Assembly (NCBI GenBank): GCA_024274785.1
Contig: JAJSAM010000033.1
Coordinates: forward strand, 44,398 to 108,397
Source of the DNA: Planctomycetota bacterium
GTDB lineage: Bacteria > Planctomycetota > JAJSAM01
Length of the DNA: 64,000 nucleotides
Reading direction: 5' to 3'
Part shown: one piece after another, positions 53,475 through 64,000 of the stretch
How positions within the stretch are numbered: the first letter of the stretch is position 1
How the letters are laid out: each line of letters opens with the position of its first letter
Program-made: the position numbers and the translations under genes
Notes under the pieces: generated by a model
What the model was told of the DNA's origin: nothing
Database searches by the model: none
Seen by the model: only the letters and a program-made list of their open reading frames with translations

Positions 53475-54155
53475 TCAAATTGAGAGATTCACCCGGAAAC
53501 CGGAGGATCCTGCCCCGAAATCCGTCAGCCACGAGATCCAGGCCGAAAGGCCCTCGCCGGAGGTGGCGGAGAGGGGCAGGACCGCGAGGTTGTCTCGCAT
53601 GTTGGCCAGGTACGCCCGGAAGATGCTCTCATCGAACGGGACGTACGGTTTCAGGTCGATCTTGCCGAGGATCACGAGGTCCGCCGCGAGAACCACCGAC
53701 GGGTGCTTCGCCGGTTTGTCGTGGCCCTCGGTGACGCTGAACATCGCCACCCGCGCCCCTTCGCCGAGATCGAAGCTCACCGGGCAGATCAGGTTGCCCA
53801 CGTTTTCGATGATGAGGAGGTCGAGATCGGTGAGTGGCAGGTGGTCCATGCCCTGCCGGACCTGGTGGGCTTCGAGGTGGCAGGATCCGCCGGTGTTGAT
53901 CTGGGTGACGTGGGGAGTATGGGCGATCAGGCGCTCGGCATCCCGTGTGGTGGCGATATCCCCGGCGACCACGCCCACCATCAGTTTCCCGGCGAGAGCC
54001 GAAAGCGTGGCCTCGAGCAATGCGGTCTTTCCACAGCCGGGAGCGCCCATGAGGTTTACGCAGCGCACGCCCGCGTCCGCGAGCGCAAGGCGGTTCATCG
54101 CGGCGAGTTCGTCATTCAACTTGAGGACCTTCGCAACCACCGGAATCTCAGCCAC
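53475..54155 (-). CDS. hypB: Hydrogenase nickel incorporation protein HypB
   Basis: VNLMGAPGCGKTALLEATL, VVAGDIATTRDAERL, TGGSCHLEAHQV, IIENVGNLICPVSFDLGE; GTG start at 54155 overlaps hypA end. Confidence 0.93.
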   Translation of the reverse strand: MAEIPVVAKVLKLNDELAAMNRLALADAGVRCVNLMGAPGCGKTALLEATLSALAGKLMVGVVAGDIATTRDAERLIAHTPHVTQINTGGSCHLEAHQVRQGMDHLPLTDLDLLIIENVGNLICPVSFDLGEGARVAMFSVTEGHDKPAKHPSVVLAADLVILGKIDLKPYVPFDESIFRAYLANMRDNLAVLPLSATSGEGLSAWISWLTDFGAGSSGFRVNLSI

Positions 54156-54501
54156 CGTCGCTCTCCTCCACTTCCAGGCTGCGAAGCAGGACACCGCTGC
54201 CCTCGATGATCTTCGGCCTCGCCACCCCACATTGCGGGCAGACGAGCAGCGCCGGATCCTCCGGCATCCAGTTCTCCATGCAATTCTCGCAACAGACGGA
54301 CAGGGGCACCGGGTAGATGGTGAGCACCGCGCCGGCCATGCGGGTGTCCTCGGTCGAGACCGCAAAGAGCGTTTCCATCACGACCGGATCGAGATGCTCC
54401 ATCTCCCCCACCTCGATGTGCACCTCGATCAGCCGGCCCCGCTCAGGCAGGAACGACCGCACCTGCTCCAACAGCGCGGCGGTGATCGCAGCTTCATGCA
54501 T
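54148..54501 (-). CDS. hypA: Hydrogenase maturation nickel metallochaperone HypA
   Basis: MHEAAITAALLEQV N-terminus, Zn ribbon CCENCMENW ... LLVCPQCG. Confidence 0.9.
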   Translation of the reverse strand: MHEAAITAALLEQVRSFLPERGRLIEVHIEVGEMEHLDPVVMETLFAVSTEDTRMAGAVLTIYPVPLSVCCENCMENWMPEDPALLVCPQCGVARPKIIEGSGVLLRSLEVEESDGG

Positions 54502-54548
54502 GTGGTTTCCTTCACCCGGGGGGTTCCGTCCGGGCGAGGATGATTATA

Positions 54549-55955
54549 ATGTCACGGACCATGACCCCAGCGAAACGAGAGCTACGTCCGGCCCTGCCGG
54601 GTACGGCCGAGATCCTGATGCACCGCCAATTGCTCGGCCCGAGGCTCTATCTGCACACCTGGCTGCGCCTGATCGTGGCCCTCCTGATCCTCGGCGGAAC
54701 GACGATTGCGCAGCACCTGGTCGGAATCGAGGACCTGCCGGTGGTGCCCCTCACCGTGGTCGGAGCCGCGGTGGCATCCTACAACGCCGTCGCCTCGTTC
54801 CTGGCGCGAGCCCACCGCGAACGCGAACGCAGTGCCCGGACCCACCACCGCCTGACCCTGATCATGGAAGTGTCCATCGTCCTCGACTTCATCGCGTTGA
54901 CCATCGCGGTGTGGCTCGTGGGCGGCGCCCGGTCACCGTTTCTGGCCTTCTACCTGCCGCACGTGATCGTCAGCCACATCAACCTCTCCCGCCGGGCCGC
55001 GATCGGCCTCACCCTGCTCGCCTACGGACTCCTCGTGACGCTGGTGGTCACGGAATGGGTCGGCATCGCCCCGCCGTATCTGCCGGCCGGCGCCGTGGGA
55101 GGAACCGGCCCCCTGGACGGGCGCTTCGCGATGACCGTCCTCGTCGTCTACGGGCTGCTCTTCGGCATGATCGCGTTCCTCCTGACCAGCCTGACCCTGC
55201 TGCTCCGCCGCGGTGAGCGCCGCATCCGCCTCGCCAACGCCGAGCTGATGCGGCTCTCTGAAATGCGGAAGGACTTTCTGCAGACCGCGCTCCACAACCT
55301 GAAGTCCCCCCTCGGAGCGGTGACGATGTTCCTGCGCAACATGAAGGAGGGCCTGGCCGGACCGGTGTCGGAAAAGCAGGGAGAGTGGCTCGACCGCTCC
55401 CTCACCCGCATCGAAGGGCTCTCCGAGTTCCTCGAGAACATGCAGACCCTGGCCTCCGTCTCCGCCGGCATGATCGAGGCCGAGGCGAAGGAGATGGATG
55501 TGGCGGCCATCCTCCGTGAACTGGTGGAGACCAACCAGGATCTGGCGCAGGCCCGGGGGCACACGCTCACCTTGAAGGCCCCGCGAACCCTGCCTCCCGT
55601 CATCGGCTTCGACCGTCTGTTACGCGAGGCGGTGGTGAACTACGTCACGAACGCCATCAAGTACACGCCCGACGGCGGCACCATCGAAGTCCGTGCCACC
55701 CACCGCGATGACCTCGTCCGTATCGAGGTCGAGGACAACGGCCCCGGCATCGCCGACGAGGACGCGAAGAAGCTGTTCCAGGAGTTTGTTCGCCTGGCCC
55801 GGAAGGGTCTTCCCGCGGCCGAAGAGAAGGGCAGCGGCCTCGGCCTCTCGATCGTCAAGCGCATCGTGGAGGGCCAGGGCGGCGAAGTCGGCGTGGAGAG
55901 CGAACTCGGGAAGGGCTGCACTTTCTACATGGAGCTGCCGACGGTGGCGGGCTGA
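54549..55955 (+). CDS. Membrane sensor histidine kinase
   Basis: About 5-6 TM helices, then DFLQTALHNLKSPLGAVTMFLRNM (H box), NYVTNAIKYTPDGGTIEV (N box), DNGPGIADED, GSGLGLSIVKRIVEGQGG. Confidence 0.93.
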   Translation: MSRTMTPAKRELRPALPGTAEILMHRQLLGPRLYLHTWLRLIVALLILGGTTIAQHLVGIEDLPVVPLTVVGAAVASYNAVASFLARAHRERERSARTHHRLTLIMEVSIVLDFIALTIAVWLVGGARSPFLAFYLPHVIVSHINLSRRAAIGLTLLAYGLLVTLVVTEWVGIAPPYLPAGAVGGTGPLDGRFAMTVLVVYGLLFGMIAFLLTSLTLLLRRGERRIRLANAELMRLSEMRKDFLQTALHNLKSPLGAVTMFLRNMKEGLAGPVSEKQGEWLDRSLTRIEGLSEFLENMQTLASVSAGMIEAEAKEMDVAAILRELVETNQDLAQARGHTLTLKAPRTLPPVIGFDRLLREAVVNYVTNAIKYTPDGGTIEVRATHRDDLVRIEVEDNGPGIADEDAKKLFQEFVRLARKGLPAAEEKGSGLGLSIVKRIVEGQGGEVGVESELGKGCTFYMELPTVAG

Positions 55956-56075
55956 GCGATCAGGCGGTACTCACCCAAACCTCGTGCTTCCATGCCCCGG
56001 GTAGCGGTCCCGGCACTTCAGACCGCAAGCGAATCTCTCCATGCCGGGCCATCGGGAGTGCATCAACCAGACGAC

Positions 56076-56109
56076 GCCGGGCCGCGCGGCTCTGACCGCA
56101 CGGCCCGGC
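56076..56109. terminator. Bidirectional terminator-like hairpin between convergent genes
   Basis: Perfect 9-bp inverted repeat GCCGGGCCG (56076-56084) / CGGCCCGGC (56101-56109) between gene ends at 55955(+) and 56138(-). Confidence 0.5.
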
Positions 56110-56137
56110 GAAAAGATCAGTTGAGTCGCTGGCTGAA

Positions 56138-58714
56138 CTACTCGCTGCTCATCGGGATGCCAGTGGCCGGGTAGCCGAGCACCTCGAGGTTCGTCTTGTA
56201 TTCGACGACCGGCTCGAGGACCGGCATCCACGTGCCGCCGTTCCAGGTGAGATCATTCGCGGTCAGACCCGTGCCCGCAAGAGCCTCGGCGGCGTCCGCC
56301 GGGAAATAGCCCCCCTCGTAGCTCGGGTTGAACCAGTTGATCACGAACTCGGTCGTGCTGACCCGGAGGTAGGTCGTGTCGCCGTCGATATCGACGTCGG
56401 CGCCGGCCACGATCTCCTCACAAGTGGTCGAGAGGCCGAGGTCCACCAGATTCTGCATGTGGTAGAACTTCCACTGGTAGACGGGGAATTCGATCGATCC
56501 CAGCTCCGGTCCCATGTCGACGACCTGCTTCTTGCCGACCGGCTGCGGGTTGGCGAAGACACCGGAACCGCCGTGGCAGGCGTTGCAGTCGAAGCCGGCG
56601 CCGATGGCCTGCTCCTTCGGCAGAACGCCGTGGCCGCCGAGGGTGACCTGGGAGAAGGACGGGTAGTTCGCCACGGCCGCCAGGTAGGCGTCCCGCATGT
56701 CGTCGTCCTCGATCTGAGCGGCCTGCATCTGCATGAACATCTTCATCAGGCTGCCGTCGGGCAGCTTCATGCTGATGACTTCGTTCACTTCCTCGAACGC
56801 CGGGTACCACTCGTACTCCGGCGGGAAGCCCATCGGATCGTTGAAGCCGGCAAAGAGCATCAGGCCGCTGTTCGCCGCCTCGAGCATGTCGAAGTTGAAG
56901 TTCTGGCCGGCGTCGATGATCCCGTCCGGCTCGCTGTCGTACGGTGAGCCGGTGCGGACCATGTAGTGCTCGTAGCCGAAGTTCGCCTTATCGAAGTAGA
57001 CGAGGTTCGGGAAGATGAGCATCAGGGCCATCGCCTGCACGATCGGGTTCTCGTCCTGGAACGCATCCGCGGTGATGGTGCGGACCTCGTCCGGAGTCAT
57101 CTCCAGCATGTTCAGCGCGCTGAAGACATCGGCGTTGTTGCCGTTCGCGTAGAACCGGTACATCGAGTAGGCGTTGTAGAGGTACCTGGCCTGGTTCTCG
57201 ATCATCACGCCATCGAAGAAGCGCGAGTCGAAGACCATGCCGTTCGCCATCGGCTTGAAGGGGGTGATCTTCGCGTTTTCCATACCGCGGACCGCGAGCG
57301 TCTGCGCCAGGAAAGAGGTACCGCCGTTGAACCAGACGAGGACCGGCTGGGTCGTGTAGGCCTCGAAGTCCTTGTCGAGGTCGGCCTTGTCCTGCGCCAT
57401 GTACATGTCGGCGACGACGACCTTGGTGTCCTTGCCCTCGGCGTTCCGGCCGAAGGCCATGTGACCGCCGTGGCCGAAGAGGGAGTAGGTGATGCCACTG
57501 CCGTAGGGGATGTGGCACGCCTCGCAGGAGATCATCGCGAGGTGACGGTCGGAGTGAATCGTGCCGTTGGCGTCCTGCAGGTCGTCGACGCTGTGGCAGG
57601 TCTGGCAGGTCAGGTCGGTCGGGTCGTTCGGGTCCGCGGCGATGCCGGGGGCCGGCGGGGGGTAATCCGCGGCGCCGAGGTCGCCACCGACCATGTGTCC
57701 GCGAACAAACTTGTGGCCGTCCTCGGTGTGGCAGACGGTGCAGTTGTTCTCGGTGCCCTCGAAGGGACCGGTCGTCAGCGTGGCGTGAATGTCATGCCCC
57801 TCGACGAAGAGGGTGCCTCGCTTGTAACCGGTGCGTGCGTGCTCGTGGCAGCGCAGGCAGCCGTGGTCCGTGGGCTTCCCGATGGACTGCAGGGCCTGAA
57901 GGCTGCGGTCCTGGGCCACGGTCGGCCAGGGGTCGGGGTTCCCGTCGCCGTCGAGGTCGGCCATCAGCGGTGCGTCCATCACGCCGTCGCCGTTGGTGTC
58001 CAGCACCAGGTCCGGCTGACCGTCGTGGTCGAAGTCAGCGTTGTCGCGGGCGTCGCGGGCCGAACCGAACATGGTCGGAGAGGCGGCGTCCGGCTGGGCG
58101 GAGGCGGCGAGGTTCGCCAGCGTCCCCTCGGTCGGGTGGGCCTTGTAATCGTGAGCGTGGCACACGAGGCAGTCGATACCGGCGTTCACGAGCTGCTCGG
58201 CCTGGCCCGCCGGGTCGGCGAAGTCCTCGAACATGGACGTGAAGAAGCCTTCCATCACCGGGAGATAGCGGCTGACGTGGCACTTGCCGCACTCACCCAG
58301 GTTGATATCGGAGAAGCTGTTCGTCAAACCGGTCGTGGAGGGAAGGCCACAGGCGCGGTCGAGCATTCCGTGGGCGCCGCCACCGGGGTAGAGAACGCGC
58401 AGGGACGGCGAGGCGAGCTTGTAGTGGATCGAGTCTTTCACCTCGGCGAGAGCGCCGGTGTGGCACTTGCTGCAGAGGTTGCCGGCCAGGTCGCGGAGGA
58501 CATCGTCGTGGGCGATGCGTTCGCCGAGGACGATGTACTCTTCGGTCTGCTCGTCGTACTCGAACTCGTGGACTTCGAGAAGCCCCGGATTCTCGATCGG
58601 AGGCAGGATGATGGGATTGCTGCTCCCGCCCCCGCCGCAGCCCGCTACCAGGAGCGAGCCGACAAGCGCCAGGAAGACCAGGACGGTGGCCCCCTGAAGA
58701 CGCTGCATGGACAT
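56138..58714 (-). CDS. Multiheme c-type cytochrome lipoprotein (8 CxxCH motifs)
   Basis: LVAGCGGGG lipobox; CSKCH, CGKCH, CLVCH, CLRCH, CTVCH, CQTCH, CEACH, CNACH; insert of DxDxDG repeats. Confidence 0.92.
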   Translation of the reverse strand: MSMQRLQGATVLVFLALVGSLLVAGCGGGGSSNPIILPPIENPGLLEVHEFEYDEQTEEYIVLGERIAHDDVLRDLAGNLCSKCHTGALAEVKDSIHYKLASPSLRVLYPGGGAHGMLDRACGLPSTTGLTNSFSDINLGECGKCHVSRYLPVMEGFFTSMFEDFADPAGQAEQLVNAGIDCLVCHAHDYKAHPTEGTLANLAASAQPDAASPTMFGSARDARDNADFDHDGQPDLVLDTNGDGVMDAPLMADLDGDGNPDPWPTVAQDRSLQALQSIGKPTDHGCLRCHEHARTGYKRGTLFVEGHDIHATLTTGPFEGTENNCTVCHTEDGHKFVRGHMVGGDLGAADYPPPAPGIAADPNDPTDLTCQTCHSVDDLQDANGTIHSDRHLAMISCEACHIPYGSGITYSLFGHGGHMAFGRNAEGKDTKVVVADMYMAQDKADLDKDFEAYTTQPVLVWFNGGTSFLAQTLAVRGMENAKITPFKPMANGMVFDSRFFDGVMIENQARYLYNAYSMYRFYANGNNADVFSALNMLEMTPDEVRTITADAFQDENPIVQAMALMLIFPNLVYFDKANFGYEHYMVRTGSPYDSEPDGIIDAGQNFNFDMLEAANSGLMLFAGFNDPMGFPPEYEWYPAFEEVNEVISMKLPDGSLMKMFMQMQAAQIEDDDMRDAYLAAVANYPSFSQVTLGGHGVLPKEQAIGAGFDCNACHGGSGVFANPQPVGKKQVVDMGPELGSIEFPVYQWKFYHMQNLVDLGLSTTCEEIVAGADVDIDGDTTYLRVSTTEFVINWFNPSYEGGYFPADAAEALAGTGLTANDLTWNGGTWMPVLEPVVEYKTNLEVLGYPATGIPMSSE

Positions 58715-58931
58715 TTGGAAATCTCCTTTTCAAGCTGCTGCGCCGAACGCCCCAATCGGTTCGGAACGCCAGCCGGTGACGGTGTTATCCACCGGGAATC
58801 ATGCAACAAGGGGGGGGGAGAAGAAATCGTCCCCGGGAGGGGAATGCCTGCCCCTTTGGGGGGAGAGGCTGGAGAGCCGCGGCCTTTTCAACGCGGCTAA
58901 ACGCTGAAACCTGATGACGATAAGGCGTTTT

Positions 58932-59573
58932 TCAGGTGAGTTGATTCTGGATGGCGAACGTAATCGCTTCGGCCCGGGAGGACAGGCCGGTCTTGCGGTA
59001 GACCTGCTTCAGGTGGGAGCGGACGGTCGAGGACGCCACATGCATGCGGTCGGCGATTTCCTGATTGCCGAGTCCTTCCCCGACCATGCGAAGGACCCGG
59101 AGTTCCTGCGGGGTAAGGCCCTCCACCGGGGGGGCCGTTTTCTGGTTCCGCTCCGCGATATCGATCAGGCGCTCCGCTGCGACCCGGGAGAGAGACACCT
59201 GGATCGACTTCTCCTGAGTGACATCGCAAAAGAGCAGGATCCGGCCGATCTGCTCGCCGGTGGCGGTGATGGAGACCGTCGCGTTGGCCTTCAACTCGGC
59301 GACGCGAGGCACCTGCATCGAAACCTCGCCGATAACGTTCCCCTCTTCGCTGACGGCCCGGTGCCAGAACTCCGAGAGATTGGGGTCCCGGATGATCTTC
59401 GTCAGAAGCTCTCCACGGCACTCCTCGAGACGGGTGCCAAGCAGGGTCTGGGAAGTCCGATTCATCCACTGGATGCGGCCGGCGGGGTTCATGACGATCA
59501 GTCCGACACACATGCCCTCAAGGGCAGTGCTGACCAGGCAGTCGGAGAGGCACAGGGCGTCGGAGCGTGGTCT
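58932..59573 (-). CDS. PAS domain plus LuxR-type HTH transcriptional regulator
   Basis: GLIVMNPAGRIQWMNRTSQTLLG (PAS); LTPQELRVLRMVGEGLGNQEIADRMHVASSTVRSHLKQVYRKTGLSSRAEAITFA (LuxR HTH). Start among several Met. Confidence 0.88.
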   Translation of the reverse strand, partial: RPRSDALCLSDCLVSTALEGMCVGLIVMNPAGRIQWMNRTSQTLLGTRLEECRGELLTKIIRDPNLSEFWHRAVSEEGNVIGEVSMQVPRVAELKANATVSITATGEQIGRILLFCDVTQEKSIQVSLSRVAAERLIDIAERNQKTAPPVEGLTPQELRVLRMVGEGLGNQEIADRMHVASSTVRSHLKQVYRKTGLSSRAEAITFAIQNQLT

Positions 59574-59645
59574 CATCGTCTGTATTCTCGCAGCAACGAG
59601 CCTATCAGATGGTCCGAATTCCAACAGATTCGGCCGCAGCGTCCG

Positions 59646-60842
59646 TCATTCCGGAACCCGGCCGGAGTACTTCTCCCCCACCCGGCGATAGGCATCCCGA
59701 AACGGCATCCCCTCCCGGACCAGGCGATAGGCCTCTTCCGTGGCGTAAATCTCTTCGGTCCGAGCGCTTTCGCAGGCGTCCCGGTCGATGCGGAGGTTGG
59801 AAACCGCCTTCGCCATCATGGTCAGGCAGGACAGGGTCTCGTCAAAGGCGGTGAACAGCGGATCCTTGGTCAGGCCGAGGTCGCGCTGGTAACCGCTCAT
59901 GAGGTTTCCGACGAGCGAAAGCACCTTCTGCTCCTCGGCGCGGACGACGTGATACTTCGCCCGGATCAGTTCGAGCAGATCGGGGTTCTGCTTCTGCGGC
60001 ATGATCGAACTGCCGGTACAGAGCGCGGGGGGGAGCTTCACGAACCCGAATTCCACCGTGGAGAAGAGGAGCAGGTCCGTGGCCAGACGGTTCAGGGTGA
60101 GCATGACCTGGGAGAGGGCGTGCAGCACCAGGCCCTCGACCTTGCCCCGGGTCATCTGAGCGTGAATGGGGTTCTCGAGCACTTCCCCGAAACCGGCCTC
60201 TTTCGCGGTGGCCTTCGAATCGAGATCAAAGACCGGAATGCCGTAACCGGCGCCGGTGCCGAGCGGGCTGCGATCGGCCAGCGTCCGGGCCGTCTCGATG
60301 ATGCGGCGATCGTCCTTCAGTGCCTCCTGGAACGCGCCGAGCCAGGTCCCGACGGTGGTCGGCATCGCGCGGCGCAGGTGGGTGTATCCGGGCATGCCGA
60401 CCCCGCCGAACTCACCGATGGATGCGGCGAGACATCCCATCAGCACCTGGATGCGCGCGTCGATCCGGTCGAGGGCTTCCAGCTCGTAGAGCCGGATCGC
60501 GGCCAGCACCTGGTCGTTGCGGGAGCGTCCGAGGTGGATCTTCTTTCCCGCCTCCCCGATCTTCGCCGTGAGCCACTCCTCGATCGCGGTGTGAACGTCC
60601 TCCTGCTCCCTGGCGATCGGGAACTCCCCCCGTCCGGCAAGAACCGCGATCTCCTCGAGGCCGGCCTCCAGAGCGTCGAGTTCCCCGGTGGTGATGAGAT
60701 CGCTCTTCCGAAGCGTGCGGGCGTGCGCGATCGACGCTCGGACGTCGTAGGCCACGAGTCGTTGATCGAGCAGGTACTCCCGGCCGGCCGAGAATTCGAG
60801 CACCTCCGGATCCGGCTCCGCTCCCTTGTCCCAGAGCGTCAT
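59646..60842 (-). CDS. argH: Argininosuccinate lyase (C-terminally short)
   Basis: [56 protein letters not shown] overlap with argG. Confidence 0.93.
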   Translation of the reverse strand: MTLWDKGAEPDPEVLEFSAGREYLLDQRLVAYDVRASIAHARTLRKSDLITTGELDALEAGLEEIAVLAGRGEFPIAREQEDVHTAIEEWLTAKIGEAGKKIHLGRSRNDQVLAAIRLYELEALDRIDARIQVLMGCLAASIGEFGGVGMPGYTHLRRAMPTTVGTWLGAFQEALKDDRRIIETARTLADRSPLGTGAGYGIPVFDLDSKATAKEAGFGEVLENPIHAQMTRGKVEGLVLHALSQVMLTLNRLATDLLLFSTVEFGFVKLPPALCTGSSIMPQKQNPDLLELIRAKYHVVRAEEQKVLSLVGNLMSGYQRDLGLTKDPLFTAFDETLSCLTMMAKAVSNLRIDRDACESARTEEIYATEEAYRLVREGMPFRDAYRRVGEKYSGRVPE

Positions 60843-62095
60843 ACCTCACCTCCCCAGTGCGCCCGCTTCCTCTGCATGATCGCGTTGTGAGCCATCAACC
60901 GGATGGCGTTGATCTTGATGAAACCCGCGGAGTCCTGCTGGTTGAAGCCGCCCTCGATGTCCATGCTGCCCAGTTCCTGATCGTAGAGCGAACTGGTGCT
61001 CTCACGGGCCGTGGCGAGGACGCTCCCCTTGTAGAGCTTCAGGGTCACGCGACCATCGATCACCTCCTGGCTCTTGTCGATGGCGGCCATCAGGAAGTCC
61101 ATCTCCGGGCTGAACCAGAAGCCGTTGTAGATGATCTCGGAAAGCTTGGCGGAGAGCATGTCCCTCAGGCGCATCACCTCGCGGTCCATGGCGATGCTCT
61201 CGATGTCCCGGTGGGCGACGTGCAGGATCGTGCCACCGGGCGTCTCATAGACCCCGCGGGACTTCACGCCGACGAAGCGGTTCTCGACGATGTCGAGTCG
61301 GCCGATCCCGTTTTCCCGGCCAAGTTGATTCAGGTACTGAAAGAGCGCGAGCGCACCAGTCGAGACCGTACCGTCGTTCAGGTTCTCGACTTCGACCGGG
61401 ATGCCGTCCTTGAACCTGATCGCGATCCGGGTGGCCGTATCCGGCGCCTCCTCGGGAGCGACGGTGCGGGAGTAGATGCTCTCCTCCGCCTCGTGCGCGG
61501 GGTCTTCGAGGATACCGGCCTCGTGGCTGATGTGCAGAAGGTTCTCATCCTCGCTGTATGGCTTCGAGGCGGTGGCGGTGGCGTCGATGCCGTGCCTCTT
61601 CGCGAACGCGAGCAAGTCGGACCGCCCCGCGAATTCCGCCAGGAACTCCGGCATCTTCCACGGGGAGAGCACCTGGATGTCCGGCGCAAGGGCGTAGTAC
61701 GCGAGTTCGAACCGCACCTGGTCGTTGCCCTTCCCGGTCGCCCCGTGGGAGACGACGCCGGCACCCGCCTTCCGCGCGATTTCGATCTGCCGCTTCGCCA
61801 TCGGCGGTCGGGCGAGCGCGGTGCCGAGCAGGTACCGCCCCTCGTAGATCGCGTTCGCCTTGAAGGCCGGGAAGATGTAGTCGGTGACGAACTCCTCGCG
61901 GAGGTCCTCGACGTACACCTCGGCCGCGCCGGTGGCCAGGGCTTTCGCCCGCACCGCCTCGAAGTCATCCTCCTGCCCCACATCCGCGACGTAGGCGACG
62001 ACTTCAAAGCCCCGCAGTTGCAGCCACTTCAGGATGACGGACGTATCGAGCCCGCCGCTGTAGGCGAGGACGACTCTCTGGTTCGGGTCGGGCAT
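60839..62095 (-). CDS. argG: Argininosuccinate synthase
   Basis: [52 protein letters not shown]. Confidence 0.97.
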   Translation of the reverse strand: MPDPNQRVVLAYSGGLDTSVILKWLQLRGFEVVAYVADVGQEDDFEAVRAKALATGAAEVYVEDLREEFVTDYIFPAFKANAIYEGRYLLGTALARPPMAKRQIEIARKAGAGVVSHGATGKGNDQVRFELAYYALAPDIQVLSPWKMPEFLAEFAGRSDLLAFAKRHGIDATATASKPYSEDENLLHISHEAGILEDPAHEAEESIYSRTVAPEEAPDTATRIAIRFKDGIPVEVENLNDGTVSTGALALFQYLNQLGRENGIGRLDIVENRFVGVKSRGVYETPGGTILHVAHRDIESIAMDREVMRLRDMLSAKLSEIIYNGFWFSPEMDFLMAAIDKSQEVIDGRVTLKLYKGSVLATARESTSSLYDQELGSMDIEGGFNQQDSAGFIKINAIRLMAHNAIMQRKRAHWGGEV

Positions 62096-62205
62096 GGGGT
62101 GTCTCCGAGTTGAGTTCGGGAACACCTTAGCCGACGGATCGCGGGCGCGGGCGTTCTCTGCGGTGCTGACGTCCGGAGATTTCAGACGGATGCCGGGATG
62201 CCATG

Positions 62206-63795
62206 TCAGTCCACCTCCTCTGAAAGGGCGACCGCGGCCAGGACGTCGAGCGCGAACGGCTCCGCGTCGATCAGTGCCTGGTTGCCCTCGAAGAACTTCG
62301 CGAGGTCGGTCAATTGGACGGTCAGATCAGCCGGCAAGCCGGTGGCGATGAGCTTTCGCGCCGTGCGCACGTACTCGTCATGCACCATGACCACGAACCG
62401 TTCGGCGCTGAAGTCCGCTTCCGCGATCTCCTTCAGCTCGAAGTACTCGCGGACGTTCTGCGGCGCCTTGAGGATCAGGACCGGCCGCTTCTCCTCGTCC
62501 TCTTCCAGGCGGCCGCGCAGACTCGCCAGATAGAACATGGGCGAGAGATCCTCGTGGGTGATGTTCCAGTACTGCTCGTAGGGGCGATGGGTGAAGAGGT
62601 CCACCGTGTTCTCATCGGTGACCGCGATGGCGAAGATGCTGCCGGGGTGGCTCGCCCGGGAGGACTGGTAGTCTTCGAGGATGATCCGGCCGAACGCGCG
62701 CTCGGAACGATCTCCCGTCGGAACATCTTCCGGCCCGGCATCCGTTGATTTCAGATCCAGGCCGGGCAGTTCATCCGCGATATCGCCCCACCGGACCTCG
62801 TACTTCTCACAGCGCGGCTTCCGGGGGGGAGCGGGGGAGGCATCCGGCAGAATCGGCAGCCGGACCGTTGCGATCGTCCCTTTCCCCACCTCACTCTCGA
62901 TGGAGATCTGCCCGCCGAACGCCGCAACGGTCTGCCGGACGAACACGAACCCGAGAGAGTGGAGTTCACCGTCCAGGCTTTCACGGTCGGCGAGAAGCTG
63001 CTCGATCTTATCGGGTGACATCCCCTCACCGGAGTCCCGGACCTTCAGGGCGACTCGATCCCCCTCGACCGAGGTGGTGACATTCAGGACGCCGACGTTC
63101 CTGCCCTGCATGGCATCGACCGCATTCATCACCAGGTTGAAGTACATCCGGCGAAAGCGGGCACGGTTGCCTTCGACCACGGCGGAGGCCAGTGCCTCGA
63201 GTTGCAGTTCCACGCGCGCACTGCTCTTCTCCACGACATAGCCGTAAATAACGTTGCGGGTAAAATCCTCGATGTCCCGCGCGACGTCGAAGACTTCGAG
63301 GAGCCCGGTTTCCTCCAACTCGAGCAGAAAGTTCTCGATCCGGTAGTAGACGCCGCAGATCCAGTGGATGCAGTTCCGGTAGTGATTGCGTGCGGCCACC
63401 GACCGGGAGTCCTCGGGCAGAAACGACAGCACCTTGTCCACGCGACCCCACATGGGGTTCAGGATCAGCTCGCAGATCTCGTAAACGTTCTGGATGTACT
63501 TCCGGCCGGTGACCAGGATGGTCTTCCCCGGCGAGAAACTCTTCACGGCATTGGAGTATTCCCGGAAGGAGTTCCGCACATCGACGCCACGGACCCGCAG
63601 TTCCCGGACATCCTCCTCGTGGATGATCCGGGCCGGGTCGACGCCATGGATCTCGAGATCGGTGTTCAGGGTGACGTGGAAGTGAATCACCTCGTTGATG
63701 AACCGCTCCACGCGCAGGTCGTGGATCAGGAACTTCACCTCCGCGACCTCTCGCTTCAGCCCTTTCCCGTAGTCACCCATACCCGGTTGGCTCAT
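62206..63795 (-). CDS. Histidine kinase-like ATPase domain protein
   Basis: [19 protein letters not shown] (N box), [53 protein letters not shown]. Confidence 0.85.
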   Translation of the reverse strand: MSQPGMGDYGKGLKREVAEVKFLIHDLRVERFINEVIHFHVTLNTDLEIHGVDPARIIHEEDVRELRVRGVDVRNSFREYSNAVKSFSPGKTILVTGRKYIQNVYEICELILNPMWGRVDKVLSFLPEDSRSVAARNHYRNCIHWICGVYYRIENFLLELEETGLLEVFDVARDIEDFTRNVIYGYVVEKSSARVELQLEALASAVVEGNRARFRRMYFNLVMNAVDAMQGRNVGVLNVTTSVEGDRVALKVRDSGEGMSPDKIEQLLADRESLDGELHSLGFVFVRQTVAAFGGQISIESEVGKGTIATVRLPILPDASPAPPRKPRCEKYEVRWGDIADELPGLDLKSTDAGPEDVPTGDRSERAFGRIILEDYQSSRASHPGSIFAIAVTDENTVDLFTHRPYEQYWNITHEDLSPMFYLASLRGRLEEDEEKRPVLILKAPQNVREYFELKEIAEADFSAERFVVMVHDEYVRTARKLIATGLPADLTVQLTDLAKFFEGNQALIDAEPFALDVLAAVALSEEVD

Positions 63796-63867
63796 TGCCC
63801 GTTGATCGGGGTCGACGGTTTCGCCGCGACCGCCAGGAGGGGGGGAAGATACTCCCCGAGGAGCAGA

Positions 63868-64000
63868 TTACGAACGATCGGGTTCTCCCCTCACCTCGAT
63901 CTCCCGGTCGCCGAAGCGGACGATCTGTCCCGGGCGGATCTTGCAGCGTTTGCGCGTCTCGAGTTCACCGTCCACCGTGACCATGCCCTCGGCCACCACC
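63868..64000 (-). CDS. S4-domain (YbcJ-like) RNA-binding protein, partial at window end
   Basis: Minus-strand reading from window end: VVAEGMVTVDGELETRKRCKIRPGQIVRFGDREIEVRGEPDRS-TAA. Confidence 0.75.
   Translation of the reverse strand, partial: VVAEGMVTVDGELETRKRCKIRPGQIVRFGDREIEVRGEPDRS

Noticed and set aside
56966-58900. 644-aa plus-strand ORF
   Set aside because: Antisense to the multiheme cytochrome; no domain signal.
58914-60890. 658-aa plus-strand ORF
   Set aside because: Runs antisense across both the LuxR regulator and argH; not a credible gene.

Overview
This is a GC-rich bacterial chromosomal window of unknown lineage. Its surface/secreted protein content and pyruvate:ferredoxin oxidoreductase (PFOR) chemistry suggest a Planctomycetota- or Acidobacteriota-like anaerobe, but that is inference. 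I support about 45 CDSs plus one tRNA-Gly(GCC). Recognisable content includes a 7-blade RCC1-like lipoprotein, a crotonase, an M42 peptidase, two giant carboxypeptidase-regulatory-like repeat proteins, YaiI, RfbA, and a ParA/CHAD pair. It also includes a CsgG-DUF4810-DUF799 lipoprotein module, a GntR/ABC exporter, homocysteine S-methyltransferase, a degenerate trypsin-like/TPR protein, and a beta-helix lipoprotein. Further along are an alpha-2-macroglobulin remnant, leucyl aminopeptidase, PFOR with a dihydroorotate dehydrogenase-like partner, a LysR/unknown divergent pair, a PEP-CTERM-like protein and HypAB. The last part holds an 8-CxxCH cytochrome, ArgGH and two histidine kinases. Most notable: (i) PFOR carries one in-frame TAG in an otherwise open 3.56-kb frame; (ii) a ParA ATPase is translationally coupled to a CHAD protein; (iii) the alpha-2-macroglobulin gene seems to lack its N-terminus and an internal block while keeping CTEQ, next to transposase debris; (iv) a 35-aa hydrophobic ORF with a strong Shine-Dalgarno is absent from the ORF track; (v) five consecutive predicted lipoproteins lie around a CsgG homologue; (vi) several small mobile-element and toxin relics are present. 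No CRISPR array, rRNA or complete IS was seen. All family assignments are from reading translated sequence; no searches were run.
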